From Copromyces sp. CBS 386.78 (Eukaryota; Ascomycota; Sordariomycetes; Sordariales; Sordariaceae): a DNA stretch of 64,000 nucleotides. Location: positions 310,001 through 374,000 of the forward strand of contig MU839083.1 in the NCBI GenBank assembly GCA_030685235.1. Direction: 5' to 3'. The notes beneath the pieces are model-generated. The model saw only the letters and a program-made list of their open reading frames with translations. It made no database searches and was not told the origin of the DNA. Numbering within the stretch: position 1 is the stretch's first letter; the number at the start of each line of letters is the position of its first letter. Both the position numbers and the translations under genes were made by a program. Below, in pieces: positions 23,413 to 34,372 of the stretch.

Positions 23413-24920
23413 ATGTCGTGGAAGATGAGCGAGAAGCTCATGGACACCATCCGGCACTATGCAAGCTTCCCCGCTACCGGCGTCAGCTTGCGCCAGATGG
23501 TCCAGTTCGGCGAGAAGCCTTCTACCGGTATGTTTTCTGTCTTGTAGTCCATGAAGCGCCTTGCTAACCGGTGCTGTCATACATCCAGGAACCCTATTCC
23601 GCGCCTCCCAGTTCCTTGCGGAAGAGCTCCCCATCCGTCTCGCCCACCGAGTCCAGGAGCTTGATAACCTTCCAGATGGCCTTAACGAGATGCCTTCGGT
23701 CAAGAAGGTCCAGGCCTGGTACGCCCAGTCGTTCGAGGTGCGCATACTCACGCTTCTCCTCTTATCTCCCTCTGTCCCACCATGTGTGAATATCTAACGG
23801 GCCAACTCTAGGAAATCACACAACTGCCACGGCCACAACTACCAAAAGATGTCAGGGAGCGGTTGATGAGGCCGTCAAGAAGCGGAAAACACGCCTATCT
23901 ACCAGAGGCGACGCCAAACCCAAGCATAGAGGAGGGTCAATACACCTCACACAACGGAGGACACTACGTGAACGGACTTAACCACAAGAAGTTCTCGGCC
24001 GCAAGGAGATACTTCGCTATGGTCGATGACACAGGGGATTGGCCTCCCGACCTACACCTTTACAACCAGAAATTTGCGCAGACTCTGCATAAGATCAAGA
24101 GGCGGCACGACAGTGTCGTCACCACCATGGCCCAGGGCATCCTGGAATACAAGCGCAAAAGGCAACGCATGCAGATCGACCACAACATCCAGTCCTTCCT
24201 CGACCGTTTCTACATGTCGCGCATAGGAATAAGAATGCTTATCGGGCAGCACATCGCCCTGACGGACCAGAACCACTACCGCGACCCTTCATATGTCGGT
24301 ATTATCTGCACCAAGACCTATGTCAAGGACCTCGCCCAGGAGGCCATCGAGAACGCCCGATTCGTCTGCGAGGACCATTACGGTCTCTTTGAGGCTCCCA
24401 AGATCCAGCTCGTCTGCAACCCCAATCTCAACTTCATGTATGTGCCCGGGCATCTGTCGCACATGCTCTTCGAGACGCTCAAGAACTCGCTGCGCGCCGT
24501 CGTCGAGACCCACGGCCAGGACAAGCAGGAATTCCCCGTCACCAAGGTCATTGTTGCCGAGGGCAAGGAAGACATCACCATTAAGATCTCGGATGAGGGA
24601 GGCGGCATCCCCCGTAGCGCTATCCCGCTTGTTTGGACCTACATGTACACCACCGTTGATCGCACACCGAACCTGGACCCCGACTTCGACAAGAGCGACT
24701 TCAAGGCCCCCATGGCCGGTTTCGGCTACGGACTTCCCATTTCGCGCTTGTATGCGAGATACTTTGGTGGCGACCTTAAGTTGATCAGCATGGAAGGGTG
24801 GGTCACCCCCGGGTTGTACTTTTTGGGGCTTTATGCATGCTAAATTTTCGTAACAGATACGGAACCGATGTCTACCTGCACCTCAACAGGTTGTCCAGTT
24901 CGTCAGAACCTCTACATTAG
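23413..24920 (+). CDS. Mitochondrial pyruvate dehydrogenase kinase (Pkp1-like)
   Basis: Exons 23413-23527, 23589-23737, 23812-24797 and 24857-24920; 437 aa. Acts in the mitochondrial matrix by phosphorylating the E1 alpha subunit of pyruvate dehydrogenase (known for the family). The N-terminal four-helix domain begins RHYASFPATGVSLRQM. The GHKL ATP site is clear: N-box HMLFETLKNSLRAV, G1 ISDEGGGIP, G2 GFGYGLPISRLYARYFGGDL, and the closing strand GYGTDVYLHLNRLSSSSEPL across the last intron. A branched-chain ketoacid dehydrogenase kinase is the alternative, but the C-terminal segment favours PDK. The stop is TAG followed by CAA-CCA, with 79 further in-frame codons (see findings). No obvious targeting peptide beyond the short N-terminus. 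Confidence 0.92.
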
Positions 24921-26305
24921 CAACCAGCAGTCATGAGGGGTAGCGGAAGCCCACGAACCGCATCCCAAGGATTGACGCTGCCATCGTCACTGAGATACAT
25001 GAAAAAACGGCTTAAGGACCTCGAGGTCTCGGAGCGCAAGCAGGTTGGCGACACTGAAGCCACAGTCCACCCTCCCAGTCCATCTCGGCAGCAGCCCGTG
25101 CCTTCGTCGGCCTTCTCCTCGGGATCCGGAGTAAGAACCAAAGACAGCGCTCTTTAAGAGGAAATACGAAAGAGGGCTTTTTGTGTTAATTTTTTGTTTT
25201 TTTCTCTGCAGGTGAGAAGGCTGGCGGCGTGGCTCTCTCGATCTGGATTTGGTCGGCTTTTTCTCGTTTTGTCAACTCTGTCGTTCGGCTGGTTCGGCTT
25301 TTCGGTTATTCAAAGCGGTTGACCCACGTTTACCTACCCACCGATTGACAAATAATGTACGAAAGCTTTACGAAACGAACACACAAATACGGCCGAACGA
25401 ACTGGTTCAACCAACAACCAAAGCATGGCAAAATATACGCGCAATATACGACAAACAAATACGCAAAGCATGGGAGTTGGCGCTATGGCGGGCGGTTTTC
25501 ACGGATATGGATGAGGGGGTGAGGGGAGGGGAAGGAAGAGTTAGTTTACCCACTGCGGTCGGTCACATGTCAATCAAGCAGGGCGTCGAAAGGGAGAAGG
25601 GATTATCATGGATAGGAAAGGAAAGAGGAGGTGCAAGGGGCACTACGATGAACGACTACCCACCTAGCTACATACGCAGCGCAGAGAGGCAAAAAGAGTG
25701 TCGGGTCGTCACACGGAGAGAGCTGAGATGAATAACAACGAGTATCCTTACAAACAGGTTTCCAACAGACATATTCGAGTATTCATACGGCACCAATGCA
25801 TTATATCCGTTGATGTCACGGGGGTAGGAAGATTTGAGCGTGCAAATGGTTGGACTATGAGCAGAAAGCACCGAAAGGTTGGAACTAAATGTCCGTGTGA
25901 AGATAAATACTAGTCTAGTTCCAGGAGTGAGAGGCCTAAGGAATATCAGTGGGTATCATGAAAAAATGGATGTTCTGTTGTAGCACTACTTCTTCTGCTG
26001 TAGCTCTAGGTATGAGTATTTACGGCTTTCAGGAGAACGCGAGAAAACGCCACGCTCCGATCTCCTATCTCCTGTCCTCTCTTATACTTCCCCCGACTTG
26101 GACGCTTTTTAACAAATAATATACAGTGAACTGCCTGTTCTGGAGCCCAACTTTCCTTGCTTTATAGGTATCTCACAACGCCGCAACGCAACGCAACGCA
26201 ACGCAACGCAATGCTCGCTTTACCCACACAAACCACACACCCAATTTTGATTTCACTTCACTTCATTACCTTTCACCTTTTGCCACCCACTACTTTTACA
26301 GTTGC
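24921..26305. other. Spacer downstream of PDK, convergent with S1P lyase
   Basis: 1.4 kb. The first 237 bp continue the PDK frame (possible extension to TAA at 25155-25157); the rest shows no coding signal. A donor-like GTAAGA at 25131 and a pyrimidine-rich TCTCTGCAG at 25203-25211 could bound a 3' intron. A CGCAA tandem lies at 26182-26211. Confidence 0.55.
26182..26211. repeat. Pentanucleotide (CGCAA)6 tandem repeat
   Basis: Six perfect CGCAA units about 100 bp beyond the stop codon of the S1P lyase gene, in its 3' flank. Confidence 0.92.
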
Positions 26306-28246
26306 CTAAGCCTTATACAACAAATCCAAAAACCCCCTCGCCAGATCCACCACCACGCTCTTATTCGGCAAGCTCCCCGCTACGCCATACAAGGCCGCCG
26401 TATCACCGGCCGCCTTTTGCTTCCCCGTTTTCCCTGAACTACCCCCCATCTTGAGCGCCTCCACCTGCCTCACCCTCTCCTTTTCGCGTTCCTCCTCCAC
26501 CACCCCCTCAAGATCACTGGCCAACCTTTCCCAGTTCTTTGCCACGGGCGCCGTAACCGCCACATGGATAGCCGGCGGGTTCTGTAAAGCGTTCAAGTGC
26601 CACCCCCGGGAGGACATGCCGTCGGCGATGTCATAGATATTCAAGTCGCCGCGGGCCTGGAAGGCGAGGACGGAGACGAGGGGGTTACCCAAAATTTCGA
26701 GTTCCTGGGCAAGCGTGGGGTGACTCCTAATATGCTCGGCGAGTTTCTTTGTAGCCCCCACGATCTCGGTGCAGGACTTCAGGTATCCCTCCTCGCCTAC
26801 GGACATGAGGGAAGCCCAGCAGGCTGCAATAAGTGCACCGGGGCGGGAACCCGCGATGCCAGGGGAGGCGTAGACGCCTCCTGACCAGGAAGGGTCGACG
26901 AAGTACTGGTATGCTCTGAGCTCGGCGGTGCGGTAGAGGACCGTCGAGTTGCCCTTGGGTGCGAACCCGTATTTGTGCGTGTCGCATGATATGGAAGTGA
27001 CGCCCTTGAGGCGGAAGTCGAACGGTTGGCTGTCGAAGCCGGCCTTGTCGAGGAAGGGAACCAGGAAGGAACCCAAGCAGCAGTCGACGTGCAAAGGAAT
27101 CTTTTTGCGGAGGGCGAGCTTGGAGAGGGCCGAGATGTCGTCGATGATGCCGTGCGGGAAGTTGGGGGCCGAGCCGACGAGCATGATGGTGTTGCGGTTG
27201 ATTAGACGGGCTACGCGCTTGACGTCGACTTGGTAGGAGGGCGCAGGGCAGGAGACGAGGTGGAGCTGAATTTTGAAGTATTCGGCTGCTTTGCGGAAGG
27301 CGGTATGGGCGGTTTCGGGGATGATGATTTCGGGCTCGGTCACGCCGCGCTCGTGGTAGGCCTTTTGGCGGGCGCTCAGGATGGCCATGAGGATGGACTC
27401 GGTGCCGCCCGAGGTGGAGACGCCGGCGGCTCCCGGGGGCGCGTTGAAGAGGGAGAGGACCATGGCGACTACTTCGGCTTCCATCTTGCGTACGCCGGGG
27501 AAGACGTCCGGGTGGATCGGGTTGGCGACGGTAAACTTGCCGTAGGCTTCGGTTTGGAGCTTGAGGAGCTCGTCCTCGCCGCTGTAGACGGCGCCTGAGA
27601 CGTAGCCGTCTTCCCACCGCGTGTGGTCCATGGTGGCCAGCGCTTCAAGCTCCTTGCGGACGGCCTCCTCGGTCCAACCTTCCTTGGGGAGTGAGAGGTA
27701 GCGGGTCTGGCCGGCGGGAATCATCTTGGCTTGCATCTTGGTGAGGGCATCGTCGATTTGGGCGCGCACTTTGGTGCGCACACCGGGCAGGCGAAGGAAG
27801 TAACCGTAGAGAATGCGGCGGGCGTCAGTGAAGAGCTCGAAGAGGGTGCCGAAGAGACCGCGGCCTTTGAGCTTGCACAAGGCGCGGCGGGTCCAGCGGA
27901 AGAGGAAGAGGAAGAAGACGATGTTGCGGATTCTGTGGTTACATTGTCATGTTGTTAGTTGGGTGTATTAAGTCGATCGATGACGGAGTATTCATCCACA
28001 TGCGATTTGCGTTGCGGTTGGAAGGGCCGGCTGAGGTTACAAAACGAACCGCCTTTGTTGCATCAAAGATAACGACCGTCGCATCGCTCATTGAGTATCC
28101 TGTTATGCGCGGATGGTTGAGAGGAATCCAAAGACTCACAAGTCGACATTGAGGTTCACCACCTGCATCGGATTCCTCGGCCTCGACCTCTTGACGCTAT
28201 CAATGCTCTGCCGGAGGCTGACAGGCATGCGCGAAGTGCCCGGCAT
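26306..28246 (-). CDS. DPL1: Sphingosine-1-phosphate lyase (Dpl1-like)
   Basis: Exons 28246-28140 and 27932-26306 (GTGAGT donor, CACAG acceptor, split Leu codon); 577 aa. A PLP enzyme that cleaves phosphorylated long-chain bases to a fatty aldehyde and phosphoethanolamine, the exit step of sphingolipid breakdown, in the ER membrane (known). Seen: a short N-terminal segment, one hydrophobic helix (IRNIVFFLFLF, ~residues 36-47), GGTESILMA for phosphate contact, and SCDTHKYGFAPKG with the PLP-binding lysine. The C-terminal part keeps WHLNALQNPPAIH. Length fits fungal homologs. A second in-frame ATG lies six codons downstream of the chosen start. Confidence 0.94.
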
Positions 28247-29777
28247 CTTTACTGTTTAACCTCTCGATTCCCTCAAGCAAGAGGTTTGCTGTTGACTTTA
28301 ACTGACAGGAGAAAGGGGGTATTAATGATGTTGTTGTTATGTTGAGATGCAGTTGTGACCCGAGGTAGATGAAAGAAGAAAGAGAGAAAGAAGCAAGTGG
28401 AAGCACCGAGTGGGTATGAGATCACTTATTCATGAACCCTCCCGTCTCCATTCCATTCAGTGGACGCGTGTGAAGTGTTTTAGTGCTTGCATTAAGAAGC
28501 CTGACAGTTCGTTTAGCGGCTTGCGGGGTCCCCGTCAGGAAGTGGGCGCGTGGCAGCCCAGCGTGGCGATTGCAACCATTCAAACACGCCGTCTTGATGA
28601 TGTTTTCCCCGCTCACTTTACTCACCACTTTCCACTGCACTTTGTCACTGCCGCTCCGTCCGCGGGCCCCGTTCGGTTCCAGATTTCGTAACAGAACCTA
28701 ACTTCCGGGGAAGCCGGCATCACTACGTTATCAGACCAGATGTTCTGTTATAACCGAGGGGAACCTCGGAAGGAAGCTGGAAGCGAGGAAGAGGGTTGGG
28801 GTAGAGGGCCAAGGCTCGAGACATCGAGGTACCTTTTGGCTTCCCCACCGTTCCCTTGCCGTTATCCGAAGAGACATGGAAGCCGAGATATCCATGAAAT
28901 CATAATCACATGCATAGAGAACACCACCACCACTATCGCTACGGTTCTGACGTAGCACCTTGATGGCTTTCCCTCTAGTAAAATCTGCTTTACCATATAT
29001 GTCTCCATCAACAATAACCACATCAAAATCGCCATTTTTCTCTTCATACGTAGCAGTAAGTAATCGTCCAAACATGACCACCGTTGTTCATTTGCCTGCC
29101 TGCCTGCCTTCCAGACTTCCAAGCTTCCGCCCCCCCCATATTCCTAGGAATTCTAATATTACGTTTACTTCGTTCTTCTCGTCTTTACATATATCCATAT
29201 CTGTTCAGTAGGTGTATCCCTTCCACACACACATCCATAAGATGCTATCTCTCCGTTTGACCCGCCCTGGAGGAGAAGGCTTTATATGTTGTCCAAATTT
29301 CGTGGTAATAGGAAATAGCAGAAACATTGTCTCCTCAAACGCCCCATCCCCGTCCAGTTCCAATTGGCATGTGCTGTGATGGAGGAGCTCCTCCAGCTAA
29401 GGAGTGCTCCGTGCGCTCCATTCCCACCCTCCCGGCTCTGAAGCCCGTGTACTGTGTTTAGTTATTGGTGTGCCGTAGCTGGTGATGGTGCTAGTGTGGT
29501 AAATTTATGAAGCAGATTTCCTCTCCTTTTCGATAGCCATTCTTTGCGAGAAGGTAGCCGACCGTCTTCGAGGGGACAATCGGCAACACGCGCCCTTCCT
29601 TGCCCGCACGATGACCAGCAAGGTTTACTGCTTGCTGTGTCCAGAGTTCTTTTATCGGTCGCTCAACGAGGTCGGTCCGTTTCGGTTCGGTACGTGGGTG
29701 TTCATGGTATCGAAGAAGCTGAAGGTGCCTTCTTGTCGCCTGCTATTCTCCATCCATCCCTCGGCCTCCGTCTACCC
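28247..29777. other. Spacer between S1P lyase and GT34 gene
   Basis: 1.5 kb between two genes on the same strand. Open frames (for example around 28731-29081 minus) lack any domain or codon signal. Contains the presumed promoter of the S1P lyase gene and the 3' region of the glycosyltransferase gene, plus a CCTGCCTGCCTGCC tandem near 29095. Confidence 0.55.
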
Positions 29778-30909
29778 TCATGAGTTCTGGAACGCGGCCT
29801 TCCACTGAGCAAACCTCTGCGACTCCGTTTCGCAGGTATCCTCGCCAGCCTCGCCGCAAGCATAGAGGCGCACCACAATGTCCCCCTCCTTGTACTCCTG
29901 CCCACCCTTCTCCTTGCTGTACGAGTTCAGGATGCGCTGGGGCACGAGAGCGAGCTTGGCGAGGATAGTGGGGTGCCACTGGACGATGTGTTCCTGTTGT
30001 CTCACGTGTTAGCATAACCGTCCCATCCACGCCTGATCCGCAATGCTTTCACGAGAGGTTGGCCCAACTTACCAAGGCATGCTGCTCCGCCTTCTGGAAG
30101 TTATAGCTCCTGTAGATGGGATCGAACCAAGTCTCGATGAAGAACTTGGCCCATTCCCCATTCTTCACCACGAAGCTGCTCGAAGACAGACCGTCCTTGT
30201 CCTGCGTCAACACGAAATCCACGTCGTGACCCTTGAGGTGGCTGAACGTCTTGATGATACTGTCGGGCGGCACAACGGGGTGGTCTTTGATCATCAGCTC
30301 TTCCAGCCTCGATGGCTTCATGACGTGCTCCTCGATCTTCAGGTTCGGGTTCATGATGAAGGAGTTCTGATCGAGGTACCAGATATACGACGCATCGGGG
30401 AACATGGTCATGGCGTGTCGAACGGCGGGGAGACTGGCCCACGAGATGGGTGCGCCGCGGAGGTCGTAGTCAGAGGCCTTGACGAAGAAGGTGCCGTAGC
30501 CTGTAAGTGGGTGGCGGTGATGGTGAGCCGAGTGTCCGGATGGTGGTAGAGACAACGGGAGCATGCATCTGTCTTCGCATGTCGCAGATTGGGGCGGGAT
30601 GCACATACCATGCTTCTCGGCATATTTTAGCCTGTTTTCTTTCACCGTATCCAAGTACCCCTTTCCATACTTGCCCTCGTTGAATACTGTGACTATGACC
30701 GCTGGCGGGTTGCCCGACGGCTTGTGGTATGCCGGCGGAGCATGTCGCCTACTGCCGCCTCGTTGGAATAGCCATACCAGTGTCAGGAAGGCTAGGAAGG
30801 CTAGGGCAATCGTTTTCAGGCGCCTGCTTCGTATTGTGGGCAGCGCCGACGTCCGGGGCCGGAAAGGCGGCGGATTCGACGATTTTCGTGGAGGATATGC
30901 GAAATGCAT
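29778..30909 (-). CDS. GT34 alpha-mannosyltransferase, Mnn11/Mnn10-like
   Basis: Exons 30909-30609, 30500-30073 and 29993-29778, all with clear GTATGT/GTAAGT donors and CAG acceptors; 314 aa. Type II Golgi protein: a short basic cytosolic tail, then a membrane anchor (LKTIALAFLAFLTLVWLF, ~residues 31-48). The catalytic region begins PPAVIVTVFNEG, continues with NRLKYAEKHGYGTFFVKASDYD, and contains YIWYLDQNSFIMN, where most GT34 members have a D-x-D metal site. HALVSW-type sequence after exon 2 is intronic; exon 3 resumes at EHIVQWHPTILAKLALVPQR. Known: Mnn10/Mnn11 extend the alpha-1,6-mannan backbone in the mannan polymerase II complex. That substrate here is inferred; an alpha-galactosyltransferase (Gma12-type) is the alternative. 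Confidence 0.87.
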
Positions 30910-32485
30910 CGCGGGCAGCGTAGGTATGTGATGGGGACAGACGAGTCCAGACCCTGAGACTAATTGTAATCGTAGTGCGCGCGGCGCGGCTTCGTCTCGC
31001 TGCTTCGGCAGAATATTCCACCCTCGAAGGGGCAGGGGGAAATAGGCGGTTTGGCGGGCGGTGGGAAGAGCCGAGCAAAGTGGAAGCTTCCGTCTGAAAA
31101 AAGAGGAGTAGGGGAAAAAGGATCGACGCCGAATAAGGTGAAACTACCTCTAGGGGTTCGGCCGTTCGTGATGCGCGCGCGCCTGTTCGCGACGGTCCAA
31201 CCAGCTGATTGGAACTAGTCAACCAGACAGAAACTATGCCTTTTGCCTCAACAAGCCTCACCCTATGGTGTTGAAATTTGGCGGTCGATGACCGGATGAA
31301 ATAGTGTTGGCCAAGTGACCTCTTGGAATATCAACCTACGTCTAGAATGTATCGAATCGTTGTTGGCAACTCGACTGGTAGGTAGACTCGTTTTTTTCCT
31401 GTCTTAGAGACGGGCCACCTCGCTAACAAGGACGGGAGGGAACCAGTTCGGTGTGTATGGTCGCGGCTTTTTGGTAGCACGTATCGTTATCAGGATTCAA
31501 ACATGGACATTTGGCGAGATTGGCTGGCAGCTTTGTGCCCCGAACACAATTCGTATTCCACTGTGCTCGACGCTGCACAAGATGGACGGGTGGAGGTGGT
31601 TATTTACTGAAAAGCCCCCTTTCGAAGATCGAACATCTGGACTCGACTCGACAAGTTGAAACAATGCAGGAACACCCTCTAAATTGCGACCGGCCTGAAA
31701 GAGGACCGTTGCCAGGTGTCATCACTGTAAATGTTGACTTGGAGGCGCTGGATGCATCGATAAAGGGTCCTCGAGGCCCACGGGCACTCTGGGGCTTGCA
31801 CCATTCAGGGGCTTGATCGCTGTTGGGTCCAGCCCAGAGGGCAGTCAACAAGGTGCTCACTCTTACGAACTGCATGTCGGCTCTCGGTCTCGTAAGCAGG
31901 TGATGACTTCACATTAAGCATCTCGGAAAGTTTCAGCATCAAGTAATTCATTTAAAAATTAAGGCTAGTCGTTGAGCAACGCGTGCTTTATCTTCAAACG
32001 CTTCAATCAAGCAAGTAAAATCCCCTCCGTGACCCTCATCAAACAACCCCCAGGCATCTCAATGGCATGTTCCAATCGCGAAAGACAGCAAACTCCCTTC
32101 TCCCATCCGTCCGACGGCATAGTGCACGCCCGAAAGCATGCGCCCAAAGACATGTCTGCCCGAGAGCAAGTGGATATCCACCCGAAGGCGTGAGGAGTAG
32201 CGAAAGATGAAAAGAGCTCCAAAGAACTCAGTCCAGTAAGGCTCGGATTGGCGCTCCATGCCAATCCCAAACGAGAAGAGAACAAGACGCCCTCTCCTCA
32301 GGGCGACAATAGAGCTCGATCTTTGCACACAGACTAGTTGCCACGACATGGAAGCAGGAGCCAGTGACAACTTAAGAGTGTGCAAACGGTTTTCGGGGTA
32401 GGGGGAGGCCATGGCGACAACCGAGGTGGCGTTGTAGGCGGAAGGGACGTGAGATGAACAAAAGCAACTCGATTTCGATACTCGT
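30910..32485. other. Spacer between GT34 and RING-CH genes
   Basis: 1.6 kb on the upstream side of the GT34 gene and the downstream side of the RING-CH gene. Open frames near 30749-31261 and 32059-32610 overlap real exons or lack coding features. No RNA gene or repeat recognised. Confidence 0.55.
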
Positions 32486-33511
32486 TTACCTATCTTTCCT
32501 CGACTCGTCATCAACGTCCTCGTCCTCGTCATCGGCATCTTCATTCTCTTGAATGTCAACAACTCTGTCTCGGGCCTTTTCAAGGACTCTCGCGCTGAAG
32601 TGACGGACAAACTTCCATGCTGCCTGTTCCTGTTGTCAGCAGCTTGTTCGGTATGTTCTTGAACTCATGAAACTTACACCAAGGAACGTGACGACGCCAA
32701 TCATCACAAGCATCCAATTGACCGACTCAATCCTGTCTCTGCCCCTGCGACGACCACCTACTGTACTGCGAATGTTGAACCACTGCCACGGAGACATGGC
32801 AATGAAAGTCTTTAGGAACCCAAGCAAGCCAAGGGAGAGGAAACCCTTAAGAAAATGGAAAGACCACGTCACCGGTTCATCGTCAACCGGGCGCATAGCC
32901 TCGACATCTGAAATGACATCGTGAATCGTATCCACCACGCTTCCGAAGGGGTCGACCCAAAGGTTGATAATGGGGTCGGCAACAAAGCCCAGCACGAACA
33001 CGGCGAACATGAACACCAAGCCGGTAAGGACCACACTTCCCATCGTACTCGTCAACCAGCGGCCCCATCTCAGTCTCTCCAATCGGTACTCGAATTTGCA
33101 GGTAGGACACTGCCAAAAGTTCCGGTCAGACAAAGGCGACGCTTGCCTCCATTGCTGAAGACATCCCTCGTGGACGTATTTCTGGGTGCCTTTGCATCGG
33201 CAAGGGCTGATCAGGCGGCCCAGCTCCGGATCTTCCGAATAGTATCGAACGCGTGCTCTCGAGGTGAAGCGGGCAGCGAATGACTCGTCAATCTCGGTGG
33301 TGGGCTGGACAACTTCCAGGCAAATGCGACAAGTGCGGGGTTTGTAGGTTCGTTGTTTTTGTTGCTGCTGAGAGCTCGGCTTTGGCGCTGATGAAGTGGA
33401 TGTTGAGCTGTGCGGTGTCTCGTGAGTTGATGAGGCTTGCGCGCTGCCGTTTGAATGGCCATTGGGGGCTGCGCCCGAAGGCCACGACCAATTTGATGAT
33501 CCGAAGTCCAT
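32486..33511 (-). CDS. RING-CH (MARCH-type) membrane E3 ubiquitin ligase
   Basis: Exons 33511-32678 and 32623-32486; ~323 aa. Donor GTAAGT; branch GCTGAC at 32635-32640; two in-frame acceptors 6 bp apart (exon starting at 32629 or 32623), the second better spaced from the branch point. The N-terminus is Ser/Gln-rich. A C4HC3 RING-CH follows: CRICLEV, SPCRCKG, HEGCLQQW and CPTCKFEY (~residues 61-136). Three hydrophobic segments follow: SVVLTGLVFMFAVFVLGFV, LKGFLSLGLLGFLKTFI and NWMLVMIGVVTFLG. The C-terminal exon is highly acidic (ADDEDEDVDDES). Known: RING-CH proteins ubiquitinate membrane proteins at ER, vacuole or endosome. Location and substrates here are not determined. It is divergent from the proteasome gene. 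Confidence 0.88.
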
Positions 33512-34372
33512 ATTTCCCTTGCGAGGCTGAGTGATGTTTTCGGGTATGATGTTGCAACTGACAAAGCTGTGAAATCAAAAGGATGACGAAAGGGCAGAGG
33601 AGTAGGGGGTGATGGCGGATCCAGATTGTTAAATACTAGCGAGAAGTCCAAAGAACATCTCAGAAAAGGTGGAAGCAGCAATGTGGTCAATTCTGTTGCC
33701 AATTGAATCTTAACCCCAGTGTGCCCAGCTCGAGCCTCGGGGCAGCACTGCCCACTGAAAAATGAGTGAACATCATCATTTCGTAACTTACCTCGACCGG
33801 CTTCTATCGTGTTACTTAATCGCTGCCATCGTCGTGGAGCAACTTGCGACTGTTCAGCCAACCCAGGCGCGCATGTCGCCATGATGCTTCTCGAACAGAG
33901 AGGTCGAAGAAGAGAATGCGAAAAATCTCTGATGGGGCTGCCAAATGTTAAGAGCAAAGAAACACTGGGGGTTTCTTGACCTTTCCTCTTTAGGACTACC
34001 TTAGGTGGTCACTGTCAATGACAATGTGGGGTCACAAAGCTCCCGCTCGCCGTTGCCTGCCAGCAGCAACAGCACAACTTGGAGCTCAGTTGGTCCGAGC
34101 TCTTCCAGGCTGAGGATGAGCTCTCCAGTTGCTGGCAGTGGTCCAGCTCCAGTTCGACGCGCAACTTCCCCGTGCCTGGGCCTTGAACAGTGACAGCCTG
34201 TGGTGGGAACTCTGGAACCTCAAGCTTGCAGCCAAACGACAACAGCTCTCTCTCTTAGCCTGCCACTCCTCGACAACCAAAAACAACAAACACTGCAATC
34301 CAAAGAACCAAATCCCGTCGCGAATACATCCGTCCAAGTACTTTTCAAAATACCCGGGAATAAAAGGACAAG
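33512..34372. other. Divergent promoter region, RING-CH ligase / proteasome alpha2
   Basis: 861 bp between two start codons that point away from each other. ORFs crossing it are antisense or frame-shifted shadows. A CTACCTTAGGTGG half-palindrome lies near 33995. I saw no clear proteasome-type control element. Confidence 0.5.

Noticed and set aside
26727..27617. 296-aa Pro/Arg-rich frame on the minus strand
   Set aside because: A frame-shifted shadow of the sphingosine-1-phosphate lyase exon in a GC-rich, codon-biased stretch.
28731..29081. 116-aa minus-strand frame with DVVIVDGDIYG-like sequence
   Set aside because: Short, isolated, without splice signals or family match; probably chance.
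33211..33957. 248-aa minus-strand frame spanning the RING-CH start
   Set aside because: Overlaps the RING-CH coding exon in another frame and has no recognisable motif.
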